A DNA stretch of 64,000 nt from Pelagerythrobacter sp041912895 (GTDB lineage Bacteria; Pseudomonadota; Alphaproteobacteria; Sphingomonadales; Sphingomonadaceae). The DNA is taken from assembly GCF_041912895.1 (NCBI RefSeq), contig NZ_JAYSGI010000001.1, positions 496,001 to 560,000 on the forward strand. The letters run 5' to 3'. Below the pieces are notes generated by a model. It saw only the letters and a program-made list of their open reading frames with translations, was not told where the DNA came from and did not search any database. The position numbers and the translations under genes are program-made. Positions within the stretch are counted from its first letter, which is position 1. Each line of letters starts with the position of its first letter. Of the stretch, positions 9,201 to 16,054 are shown piece by piece.

Positions 9201-9526
9201 ACATAAGATAACTTTCTGCGAAATCGCGCCATATTGTTGCGCAACCCCTTAGTACGCCGGAATTCCTGTGCCGGGCCGGGACGAGCAGCGAAGCAATCGT
9301 TCGCCGCCGCTTTATCTTTTGATGGTTTTGGCGCATGATGACGTCACTGTGCGATTCCTCGCGGGAAATCGCGTGCGGCGGGCTTGCGAAAATTTCAGGC
9401 TTGGCCTGGAGCCGGATCGTCTTCTGCGACCCGGACGATCCGGCCCCGGACAAGGCGGCGCTCGCGTCGCGGGGGCGAGTCTCACGACTCGCCCCCAACT
9501 TCTTCAGATCACGCGTAGGGTCGAGC
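9201..9526. other. 326-nt intergenic region between convergent pyrG and hsp20
   Basis: No convincing gene is seen here: short open frames on both strands lack family resemblance and ribosome binding sites. The region holds two inverted repeats at its right side, 9412-9421/9434-9443 (10-bp arms, 12-nt loop) and the stronger hairpin at 9471-9496 listed separately. The first 200 nt are less GC-rich than the neighbouring genes. A small RNA cannot be excluded from sequence alone. Confidence 0.5.
9471..9496. terminator. hairpin between convergent pyrG and hsp20, probable terminator
   Basis: A perfect 11-bp stem, GGGGGCGAGTC (9471-9481) and GACTCGCCCCC (9486-9496), closes a TCAC tetraloop. It lies 30 nt past the hsp20 stop on the minus strand. 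On the plus strand it is followed by AACTTCTT, which is only weakly T-rich, and no U-run follows on the minus strand. It may therefore work as a 3'-end stabiliser or a bidirectional, partly intrinsic terminator. Confidence 0.55.
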
Positions 9527-10012
9527 TCAGGCCGCGTCAGCCTTGCCCTCGCTGTCATCGTCGTCGTCGCGGACGACTTCGAGCGTGGCCTGTCCGTTGA
9601 CCGCGATTTTCTTGGGCTTCATCGCCTCGGGCACTTCACGCACGAGGTCGATCACCAGCAGGCCGTCTTCGAGCCGGGCGTTCTCGACCCGGACGAAATC
9701 GGCCAGTTCGAAGCGACGCTCGAAGCCGCGGTTGGCGATGCCGAGATGCAGCATCTCGCCGTCGTCGCCCGAATCCTCGCGCTTGCGGCCCTGCACGACG
9801 AGCAGATTCTGTTGGGCGGTGATGTCGATGTCGGCGGTGCGGAAGCCGGCGACTGCGAGCGTGATGCGGAAATCGTCCTCGCCGCGGCGTTGGATGTTGA
9901 ACGGCGGGTAGTTGTCGCCGGCGTTGGTGCGCGCCTGGTTCTCGAGCAGGTCGAACAACCGGTCGAAACCGACGGTCGAGCGGCGATAAGGGCTGAAATC
10001 GAAACGGTTCAT
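9527..10012 (-). CDS. Hsp20/IbpA-family small heat shock protein
   Basis: This 161-aa alpha-crystallin-type chaperone holds unfolding proteins during heat stress. It begins MNRFDFSPYRRSTVGFDRLF, the usual IbpA/HspA N-terminus. An alpha-crystallin domain follows (about residues 37-130) with FRITLAVAGF, LLVVQGRK and IANRGFERRFELAD. The tail is acidic and Asp-rich (RDDDDDSEG). The reading frame extends upstream, but the ATG at 10012 is set by family homology and by AAGAGGAT 10 nt before it. Upstream are a RpoH-like promoter and a ROSE-like hairpin that hides this ribosome binding site. Confidence 0.94.
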   Translation of the reverse strand: MNRFDFSPYRRSTVGFDRLFDLLENQARTNAGDNYPPFNIQRRGEDDFRITLAVAGFRTADIDITAQQNLLVVQGRKREDSGDDGEMLHLGIANRGFERRFELADFVRVENARLEDGLLVIDLVREVPEAMKPKKIAVNGQATLEVVRDDDDDSEGKADAA

Positions 10013-10017
10013 CGAAA

Positions 10018-10075
10018 CAAATCCTCTTATGAGCAATTTGACACTGTGCCGGGCCCACGCGTGGCAGCGCCCGGA
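10018..10075 (-). promoter_or_regulatory. ROSE-like RNA thermometer in the hsp20 5' UTR
   Basis: On the minus strand, CAAATTGCTC (10031-10040) can pair with GAGGATTTG (10018-10026) across an ATAA loop, leaving one G of TTGCT unpaired. This buries the Shine-Dalgarno GAGG. A TTGCT/TCGCT strand with a bulged G facing an AGGA ribosome site is the hallmark of ROSE elements known before small heat-shock genes of alphaproteobacteria. A second hairpin just upstream (about 10045-10073) pairs CCGGGC with GCCCGG around a CCACGCGTGG core. Melting at high temperature would expose the ribosome site. The fold was worked out by hand. Confidence 0.65.
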
Positions 10076-10119
10076 TACTATCGGCGGCGCGTCCATTGCG
10101 GCACGCGCCTCCATTCGCC

Positions 10120-10147
10120 AGATAAGGCCTGCGGCAGGCCGTTCAAG
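10120..10147 (-). promoter_or_regulatory. RpoH (sigma-32)-type promoter for hsp20
   Basis: The minus strand reads CTTGAA (10142-10147), a 14-nt spacer, then CCTTATCT (10120-10127). This is close to the heat-shock consensus CTTGAA-N13/14-CCCCATNT. The start of transcription would fall near 10113, giving a 5' UTR of about 100 nt, the size expected for a ROSE leader. The spacer contains a GGCCTGC/GCAGGCC dyad. The site ends 36 nt before the grxC start on the opposite strand. Confidence 0.6.
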
Positions 10148-10182
10148 TGCCGCGCCGTGCCGAGAAGAACCGGGGAATTTCA

Positions 10183-10446
10183 ATGCCTGAGCCCAAGATC
10201 GAGATCTACACCAAGTTCGGATGCGGATATTGCTTCCGGGCCAAGCGGCTGCTCGACAACAAGGGCGCCGAATACACCGAGCATGACATCACCATGGGCG
10301 GTCCGAAGCGCGAGGAGATGCTGGAACGCGCGCCGGGCGCCCGCACCGTACCGCAGATATTCATCGGCGAGACTCATGTCGGCGGCTCGGACGACCTCGA
10401 TGCGCTCGAGCGGAGCGGCAAGCTGGACGCGCTGCTCGCCGGATGA
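10183..10446 (+). CDS. grxC: glutaredoxin 3
   Basis: This 87-aa glutaredoxin reduces disulfides or protein-glutathione mixed disulfides using glutathione. It starts MPEPKIEIYTKFGCGYCFRA, with the dithiol active site CGYC at residues 14-17. The cis-Pro motif TVPQIFI and the glutathione-binding GGSDDLDALE follow. The length is typical for GrxC. The start at 10183 follows CGGGGAAT, and an upstream in-frame ATG at 10147 would add a non-homologous extension. The stop overlaps the ATG of the nitrilase gene (ATGA), a pairing common in alphaproteobacteria. Confidence 0.95.
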   Translation: MPEPKIEIYTKFGCGYCFRAKRLLDNKGAEYTEHDITMGGPKREEMLERAPGARTVPQIFIGETHVGGSDDLDALERSGKLDALLAG

Positions 10447-11258
10447 CGCGCATCGCACTTCTCCAGATGACCGCGGGGATCGATCCGGCGGCCAATGCGC
10501 GAACGGTTGACGATGCCGCGCGCGAGGCGGCGGGGGAGGGAGCCGCGATGCTGTTCACGCCCGAGATGTCGGGCATGCTCGATCGCGATCGTGCGCGCGC
10601 CGCGCAGGCGATTGCGCGCGAGGGCGACGACCGAACGCTCGCCGAAGCCCGCGAAGCCGCGGCGCGCGAAGGACTGTGGATCGCGCTCGGCTCGCTCGCG
10701 ATCGATCGCGGCGACGGCAAGTGGGCCAACCGCAGCTTCCTGATCGGCCCCGACGGCGCGATCGCCGCGCGCTACGACAAGATCCACATGTTCGACGTCG
10801 ACCTCGCGAGCGGCGAGAGCTGGCGCGAATCGAACGCCTACCGGCCCGGCGACGCCGTCGTCGCCGCCGAAACGCCGCTCGGCCGCATGGGACTCGCGGT
10901 GTGTTACGACTTGCGCTTCCCCGCGCTGTTCGAGGCGCTGGGCCGGCGGCAGTGCGACGCGATCGCGATCCCGGCGGCGTTCACCGTGCCCACGGGCAAA
11001 GCGCACTGGCACGTGCTACAGCGCGCCCGCGCGATCGAGGCGAGCGCCTACGTGATCGCCGCGGCGCAAGTGGGTGAACATGCGGACGGGCGGCGGACCT
11101 ACGGCCACAGCCTAGTGGTCGATCCGTGGGGCGAAGTGCTGCTCGACATGGGCGGCGAGGCGCCAGGTCTTGGCTACGTCGAGATCGACCCTGCGCGGAT
11201 CGCGGATGCCCGACGGCAGGTGCCGAGCCTTGCCAACCGCCGCGAAATTCCCGACTAG
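10443..11258 (+). CDS. carbon-nitrogen hydrolase (Nit2/omega-amidase-like)
   Basis: This 271-aa nitrilase-superfamily amidase has the Glu-Lys-Cys triad in its expected settings: FTPEMSGM, YDKIHMFDVDL and AVCYDLRFP. The last segments, with DLRFP, are closest to Nit1/Nit2 proteins. These hydrolyse deaminated glutathione or alpha-ketoglutaramate in metabolite repair. The overlap with grxC fits a link to glutathione, though the substrate is inferred. No signal peptide is present, so it is cytoplasmic. Confidence 0.88.
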   Translation: MTRIALLQMTAGIDPAANARTVDDAAREAAGEGAAMLFTPEMSGMLDRDRARAAQAIAREGDDRTLAEAREAAAREGLWIALGSLAIDRGDGKWANRSFLIGPDGAIAARYDKIHMFDVDLASGESWRESNAYRPGDAVVAAETPLGRMGLAVCYDLRFPALFEALGRRQCDAIAIPAAFTVPTGKAHWHVLQRARAIEASAYVIAAAQVGEHADGRRTYGHSLVVDPWGEVLLDMGGEAPGLGYVEIDPARIADARRQVPSLANRREIPD

Positions 11259-11268
11259 CGCCGCCACC

Positions 11269-11730
11269 ATGATCGTGTTCGACCTCTCGTGCGCCGAAGG
11301 GCACCGCTTCGAAGGCTGGTTCGGTTCGTCGGACGATTTCTCCAGCCAGCTGGCGCGCGGACTGGTCGCGTGCCCGCAGTGCGGTTCGCCCGAGGTGGCG
11401 AAGGCCCCGATGGCGCCCGCGGTCCCGGCGAAGGGCAACCAGCGCAACGAGGTGCAAGCCGCGCGCAGGCCCGTCGCGGGCGGAAAGATTCCGCCCGAGG
11501 TACGCCGCGCGATGGAGGCGCTCGCCAAGGCCCAGGCGCGCGCGCTCGAAAAGAGCACGTGGGTCGGCGAGGGCTTCGCGGAGGAATCGCGCGCCATGCA
11601 CTATGGCGAGAAGGATCTCGCCGCGATCCACGGCAAGGCGACGCTCGAGGAAGCGAAGGAACTGCTCGACGAAGGCATCGGCGTCGCCCCGCTGCCATTC
11701 CCGATCGCCGAACCCGACGAACTCAACTGA
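11269..11730 (+). CDS. DUF1178 family protein
   Basis: This 153-aa protein of unknown function opens MIVFDLSCAEGHRFEGWFGS, diagnostic of DUF1178. A CxxxH segment near the start and CPQCGS around residues 38-43 could together form a small zinc site. The C-terminal half is helical and acidic. The start at 11269 is fixed by the conserved N-terminus. It follows the nitrilase by 10 nt, and grxC-nitrilase-DUF1178 is a recurrent alphaproteobacterial trio, which hints at a shared but unknown role. No catalytic motif is recognised. Confidence 0.88.
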   Translation: MIVFDLSCAEGHRFEGWFGSSDDFSSQLARGLVACPQCGSPEVAKAPMAPAVPAKGNQRNEVQAARRPVAGGKIPPEVRRAMEALAKAQARALEKSTWVGEGFAEESRAMHYGEKDLAAIHGKATLEEAKELLDEGIGVAPLPFPIAEPDELN

Positions 11731-11769
11731 TTGCCAGTGCCCCGCGCGTTCCCTAAACGCATGCCGCGT

Positions 11770-11846
11770 GCGCCCGTAGCTCAGCAGGATAGAGCACCAG
11801 ATTCCTAATCTGGGGGCCACAGGTTCGAATCCTGTCGGGCGCGCCA
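11770..11846 (+). tRNA. tRNA-Arg (anticodon CCT)
   Basis: This 77-nt tRNA includes an encoded CCA. The acceptor GCGCCCG pairs with CGGGCGC. The D-arm begins TAGCTCAGC and the T-arm loop is TTCGAAT. The anticodon stem CCAGA/TCTGG frames the loop TTCCTAA, giving anticodon CCT, which reads AGG. No integrase or attachment-site duplication is seen next to it. Confidence 0.95.
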
Positions 11847-11908
11847 CATCGCGACATCCCGCGCATTTCGCTTGATATTGTCGGCAAGCTCTGGGAATTC
11901 CGGCCGGA

Positions 11909-13711
11909 ATGCTTCCGGGGCCTCCTTCTTTTCACGCGATTGCGGCGATGGTGGTCACGATCGCGATGTTCGTCGCTTTTGCGCGCGGGCGGATGTCGAC
12001 CGAGATCATTTCGCTGCTGACGATCGCGGTGATCGCCGTCGGGCTGTATTTCTTTCCGCTCGAAGGCACCGGCCCGACCGACGGCCTGCAACTCGCGTTC
12101 TCGGGCTTCGGGCACTACGCGCTGATCACGATCTGCGCGCTGATGATCATGGGCCGCGGGCTCGTGGTGACCGGCGCGCTCGAACCCGCGGCGCGTTTTC
12201 TGGAGCGGGTGTTCAAGCTCAACGTCCAGCTCGGTTTGCTCGTCTCGCTTTTGATGGCCCTGCTCCTGTCGATGGGCATCAACGACACGCCGGTGGTCGT
12301 GCTGCTGCTGCCGATCTTCGTCAGCCTCGCGGCGCGCGGGGCGATGCCCGCCTCCAAGACGCTCATTCCGCTCAACGCGGCGGTGCTGATCGGCGGCATG
12401 GCGACCACCATCGGCACTTCGACCAACATCCTGGTGGTGTCGATCGCGCGCGATCTCGGCATGCCGCAGATGAGCGTGTTCCATTACACCCCGATCGTGC
12501 TCGTCGCCGCGCTCGTCGCGTTGCCGTACCTGTGGCTAGTGATGCCGCGGTTGCTGCGCGACAATACGGCCACTGAAACTCATGCCGCGCGGCGTTTCCA
12601 TACCCGCCTACGCGTGGGCGACGAGAGCGCGCTCAACGGACAGGTGCTGGCCGCGATCCTGCCGCGACTGCCGGGCGACCTGGAGTTTCACGACGCGCCG
12701 CAGGGGCCGATCCAGCTGCAGCAGCGGCTGAGCGTGTCGGGCACCCACGAAGCGCTCGAAGAAGCGATGCGCACGCTCAAGGGCGAGGTCGCGCCGGCCT
12801 GGGTGCTGGACAGGATCAAGCGCAGTTCGACGTCCTCGGGAGAGGATATCGCGGTGGTCGAGATGACCGTGACCGCCGATTCGCGGCTTATCAGCCGAAC
12901 CCTGCCGACCTCGGGCGTGGCCGATCTCTACGGCGTCGCCGTGCTCGGCATCCACCGGCCCGAACGGCTGGTGGGGGAAAAGGATCGCTACAGCGAAGGT
13001 GGCGATCTGCGCATCGCCGAGGGCGACGTGCTGCTGGTCATGGGCATCCCCAAGGACCTCAACGATTTCGCTCGCGCGGACAGCCTCCTGACGCTCGAGG
13101 GGATGCGCGAGCTGCCGCGCCGTTCGAAGGCGGTGCTTGCCGGCGGAATCATGCTCGGCTCGGTCGGCCTCGCCTCGATCGGGCTGCTGCCGATCGCCGT
13201 CTCGGCGCTGGCGGGGGCGATCCTGATGTTCGTCACCGGATGCGTGAAGTTCGACCGCGTCGGCCGCGCGCTGTCGGCGCAGGTCATCGTGCTCGTCGCG
13301 GCGAGCATCGCGATCGGGCGGATCATCCTCGAAAGCGGCGCCGCAGGCTGGCTGGGCGAGGTGCTCGCGGCCGGCCTGCAATTCCTCCCGCCCGCGGGCG
13401 TGCTGGCGGCGATCATGCTGTTCGTGACGCTGCTGACCAATTTCGCTTCGAACGCGACGGCGGCGACGGTGGGCACGCCGATCGCCTTCGCGGTGGCACA
13501 GCAACTGGGGCTGCCACCCGAACCGTTAATCCTCGCGGTGCTGTTCGGCTGCAACCTCTGCTACGCGACGCCGATCGCCTATCAGACGAACATGCTCATC
13601 ATGGCGGAGGGCGGCTACGAGTTCAAAGACTACATCCGCACCGGCCTGCCGCTGGTGATCCTGATGGTCACGACGCTCTCGTTCCTGCTGGTGACGACTT
13701 ACGGCATGTGA
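11909..13711 (+). CDS. SLC13/DASS-type transporter with TrkA-C (RCK_C) insert
   Basis: This 600-aa membrane protein has two blocks of hydrophobic helices (about residues 10-220 and 405-600) flanking a cytoplasmic insert. In the first block, INDTPVVVLLLP and TTIGTSTNILVVS resemble the substrate/sodium loops of the divalent-anion:Na+ symporter family. In the second, LLTNFASNATAATVGTPIA is the matching repeat. The insert (about 225-400) contains at least one TrkA-C fold. This SLC13-plus-RCK_C architecture is seen in putative sulfate or dicarboxylate permeases, so the substrate is undecided. It appears to be a single-gene unit after tRNA-Arg. Confidence 0.85.
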   Translation: MLPGPPSFHAIAAMVVTIAMFVAFARGRMSTEIISLLTIAVIAVGLYFFPLEGTGPTDGLQLAFSGFGHYALITICALMIMGRGLVVTGALEPAARFLERVFKLNVQLGLLVSLLMALLLSMGINDTPVVVLLLPIFVSLAARGAMPASKTLIPLNAAVLIGGMATTIGTSTNILVVSIARDLGMPQMSVFHYTPIVLVAALVALPYLWLVMPRLLRDNTATETHAARRFHTRLRVGDESALNGQVLAAILPRLPGDLEFHDAPQGPIQLQQRLSVSGTHEALEEAMRTLKGEVAPAWVLDRIKRSSTSSGEDIAVVEMTVTADSRLISRTLPTSGVADLYGVAVLGIHRPERLVGEKDRYSEGGDLRIAEGDVLLVMGIPKDLNDFARADSLLTLEGMRELPRRSKAVLAGGIMLGSVGLASIGLLPIAVSALAGAILMFVTGCVKFDRVGRALSAQVIVLVAASIAIGRIILESGAAGWLGEVLAAGLQFLPPAGVLAAIMLFVTLLTNFASNATAATVGTPIAFAVAQQLGLPPEPLILAVLFGCNLCYATPIAYQTNMLIMAEGGYEFKDYIRTGLPLVILMVTTLSFLLVTTYGM

Positions 13712-13774
13712 TGCCGGCGCTTCGGCGCGCTTTCCTAGGTGGCCGCGATCTGCGATGATCGGCGACAGAGGTGC

Positions 13775-13797
13775 CGTGGACCGGGTGAAAGTCCACG
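13775..13797 (+). promoter_or_regulatory. hairpin in the 5' leader of the M20 amidohydrolase gene
   Basis: CGTGGAC (13775-13781) and GTCCACG (13791-13797) form a perfect 7-bp stem around the loop CGGGTGAAA. It lies 20 nt before the ATG at 13818, with the purine-rich ribosome site AGGGGGGA between them. I recognise no riboswitch class. It may be a stability or regulatory hairpin. Confidence 0.35.
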
Positions 13798-13817
13798 CGG
13801 ATAGGGGGGATTGTCCA

Positions 13818-15176
13818 ATGAAGAGAGCAAGTTCGCGCACATCGTTTCGCTGGTTTGCATCGACCTCGATGGCTGCTGCTGCGGCGCTCACGTTGTCTTC
13901 TCCCGCGCAGGCAGACGAGCTGCGCGACGCGGTTGCGGCGGACATGCCCGAGCTGATGGACCTCTACCGCGATCTCCACGCCAATCCCGAACTGAGTTTC
14001 GAGGAAGTCGAGACCGCGAAGAAGCTGGCGGCGCGGATGCGCGACCTGGGGTTCGAGGTGACCGAGCAGGTCGGCCGGACCGGAGTGGTCGCAGTGATGG
14101 AGAACGGCGACGGCCCGACGATCATGCTGCGCGCCGACATGGATGGCTTGCCGGTGGTCGAGCAGACCGGGCTGCCGTTCGCCTCGAAGGTGGTTGCGAC
14201 GCCGGCTTCGGGAGTCGAGACCGGGGTGATGCACGCCTGCGGGCATGACACGCACATGACCGCCTGGATCGGCGCGGCGCAGCAGCTCGTCGAGCGCAAA
14301 GGCGAGTGGTCGGGCACGCTGGTGATGATTCTCCAGCCCGCCGAAGAGATCGGCGAGGGCGCCTTGGCGATGATCGAGGACGGGCTCTACACCCGCTTTC
14401 CCAAGCCGGACTATGTCGTCGCATTCCACGACGCGGCGCAGTTCCCGGCAGGTATGATCGGCTATTCGCCCGGCTACGCGTTGGCCAACGTCGACAGCGT
14501 CGATATTGTCGTGCCGGGAATTGGCGGACACGGCGCCTATCCGCATACCACGAAGGATCCCGTCGTGCTGGCGAGCGCGATCGTGATGAAGCTCCAGACG
14601 CTGGTCAGCCGCGAGAGCAATCCGCTCGATCCGGCGGTGGTAACCGTCGGCAGCTTCCGCGCGGGCGCGAAGCACAACGTCATTTCGGACGAGGCTCGGT
14701 TGCAACTGACGGTGCGCTCGTACAGCGACGAATCGCGCAAGCAACTGCTCGACGGAATCGCGCGGATCGCGCGCGGCGAGGCGATCGCCGCGGGCATGCC
14801 CGACGACAAGATGCCCACGGTCACCGTGATCGAGCCCTATACGCCTTCGACCTTCAACACACCCGAGTTCACCGAGCAGGTGATGGTACGGTTCAAGACC
14901 CGGTTCGGCGAGGATCGCGTGGTGCAGGTGCCCTCGGTCATGGGTGGGGAGGACTTCGGCCAGTTCCTCCGCGCGTCGCCGGACGACACCGAATCGCTCA
15001 TCTTCTGGGTCGGCGGCGTGCCGCAGGAACGGTTCGACGCGGCGCAGAAGGGCGAGGCGGAGCTGCCTTCGCTGCACAGCCCGTTCTGGGCGCCCGACGC
15101 GGAGAAGGTGATCGCGACCGCCGCCGAGGCGCTGACCGCGGCGACGCTCGACCTGCTTCCCGCGAACGGCGGCTAG
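13818..15176 (+). CDS. exported M20D amidohydrolase/peptidase
   Basis: This 452-aa metallohydrolase of the M20D (IAA-amidohydrolase/hippurate hydrolase) type has an N-terminal signal peptide ending near ...SSPAQA-DE, so it acts in the periplasm. The metal-binding segments HACGHDTHM and QPAEEIGEGA and a dimerisation domain starting near GIGGHGAYPH are visible. The MGGEDFGQF segment carries the last metal ligand. The family cleaves N-acyl amino acids or N-acetyl/hippuryl amides; the substrate here is unknown. The start at 13818 is chosen because it gives the signal peptide and has AGGGGGGAT before it. Confidence 0.9.
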   Translation: MKRASSRTSFRWFASTSMAAAAALTLSSPAQADELRDAVAADMPELMDLYRDLHANPELSFEEVETAKKLAARMRDLGFEVTEQVGRTGVVAVMENGDGPTIMLRADMDGLPVVEQTGLPFASKVVATPASGVETGVMHACGHDTHMTAWIGAAQQLVERKGEWSGTLVMILQPAEEIGEGALAMIEDGLYTRFPKPDYVVAFHDAAQFPAGMIGYSPGYALANVDSVDIVVPGIGGHGAYPHTTKDPVVLASAIVMKLQTLVSRESNPLDPAVVTVGSFRAGAKHNVISDEARLQLTVRSYSDESRKQLLDGIARIARGEAIAAGMPDDKMPTVTVIEPYTPSTFNTPEFTEQVMVRFKTRFGEDRVVQVPSVMGGEDFGQFLRASPDDTESLIFWVGGVPQERFDAAQKGEAELPSLHSPFWAPDAEKVIATAAEALTAATLDLLPANGG

Positions 15177-15179
15177 ACT

Positions 15180-15695
15180 CTAGAGCTCGAGCACACCGCC
15201 GCCGCGCGCGGCAGAGCCTTCGAGGAGCGAGCGGGTCTGGCGGGCACGGGTTTCGTGGAACTGACGCAGGAGTTCCTGCTGCGTGGCCGGATCGAGCTCG
15301 TCGAACTGCGCCTTGCTGAGGCCGAGCGCAGCATAGTCTATCCCGGTTCCGGCGCGCGTGGTGGTGTTGCGGCGCGGGGCGGAGCTTGCGCTCCGGTCGC
15401 TACCGCCGAGCGGGTCCATCGGCGCACCGTAAGCGCCGCCCCCGCCGCCGTAGTCGAACGAAGCGGACTGCGCGGGTTGGCCCGACCCGATCAATAGCTT
15501 GGGCTGGCCGAACTTCGCGACTTCGGCGCGCTCGAGATCGGTCTGGGCTTCGTGCGCGGCGATTTCGTCGGCGACCGCCTGGCGGCTCTCGCCATCGGCG
15601 AAGATCGCGAGGCCGGCGGTCAGACACACGGTGACGACGGCGAAATGCCGGTACATCTTCGCGTTCATCGCCGCCTGGTTCACGCGCCGCGCCAT
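15180..15695 (-). CDS. hypothetical protein with N-terminal signal/anchor
   Basis: I do not recognise this 171-aa protein. It has a basic N-terminus and one hydrophobic segment (YRHFAVVTVCLTAGLAIFA). A Gly-rich, low-complexity middle follows (DYGGGGGAYGAP), then a helical C-terminus rich in Gln/Arg (FDELDPATQQELLRQF). It is probably anchored in, or exported across, the inner membrane. Starts at 15695, 15668 or 15656 are possible and none has a strong ribosome site. It ends 3 nt from the convergent amidohydrolase stop. Confidence 0.6.
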   Translation of the reverse strand: MARRVNQAAMNAKMYRHFAVVTVCLTAGLAIFADGESRQAVADEIAAHEAQTDLERAEVAKFGQPKLLIGSGQPAQSASFDYGGGGGAYGAPMDPLGGSDRSASSAPRRNTTTRAGTGIDYAALGLSKAQFDELDPATQQELLRQFHETRARQTRSLLEGSAARGGGVLEL

Positions 15696-15731
15696 CGGCG
15701 GATCGGGTAACCGCCAAGGGTTAAGATCGGG

Positions 15732-15776
15732 CGAAAATATGACGGCCGCCGAGGTTCGTGGAACCCCGACGGCCGT
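15732..15776 (-). terminator. Rho-independent terminator of the aceA operon
   Basis: On the minus strand a 15-bp stem with two G-T pairs (arms 15762-15776 and 15742-15756) closes the loop CCACG and is followed by CATATTTTCG. It lies 45 nt past the stop of the 56-aa gene and so should end the aceA transcript. Confidence 0.75.
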
Positions 15777-15820
15777 GCTCTCCTCCCCAGGAGATCGTGC
15801 CCAGAAGATCGTGAATGCGT

Positions 15821-15991
15821 TCAGCTATAGGTGCCGAGGCGGTGGTGCAGCGCGTTGATGCGGGCAAGCTCGTCGCGGTCCTCCACCGTGCGCGCGTGGC
15901 TGGCGAGCGCGGCGCGCAGCAGCTTGAAGTCGGCGGTCGAGAACAGCGCGCGGGCGCGGCCGGGCTCGCGGGGTAGCGTATCTGTCGTCAT
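15821..15991 (-). CDS. small hypothetical protein downstream of aceA
   Basis: This 56-aa ORF begins MTTDTLPREPGRARALFSTA and ends ALHHRLGTYS. It has an excellent ribosome binding site, AAGGAGAGG, 5 nt before the ATG. It is charged and predicted helical, with no membrane segment and no cysteines. It lies 63 nt after isocitrate lyase on the same strand and before a strong terminator, so it is probably the second gene of the aceA operon. No family is recognised. The alternative frames across this stretch have no ribosome site. Confidence 0.65.
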   Translation of the reverse strand: MTTDTLPREPGRARALFSTADFKLLRAALASHARTVEDRDELARINALHHRLGTYS

Positions 15992-16054
15992 CGTGCCTCT
16001 CCTTCGGGCGGTTTCGCGGCGGCGGGGACACGTGCCGCCGCGAACTGGGTGCGG

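Noticed and set aside
9268..9600. Possible gene in the pyrG-hsp20 gap
   Set aside because: The frame runs into the antisense of hsp20, lacks a ribosome site and has no recognisable domain.
11770..11846. tRNA-Arg as an integration site of a mobile element
   Set aside because: No integrase, no repeated tRNA 3' end and no compositional change next to it.
13770..13800. Cobalamin riboswitch before the M20 amidohydrolase
   Set aside because: Only a short GGTGAAA resemblance is present; the B12 box and the remaining core are absent.
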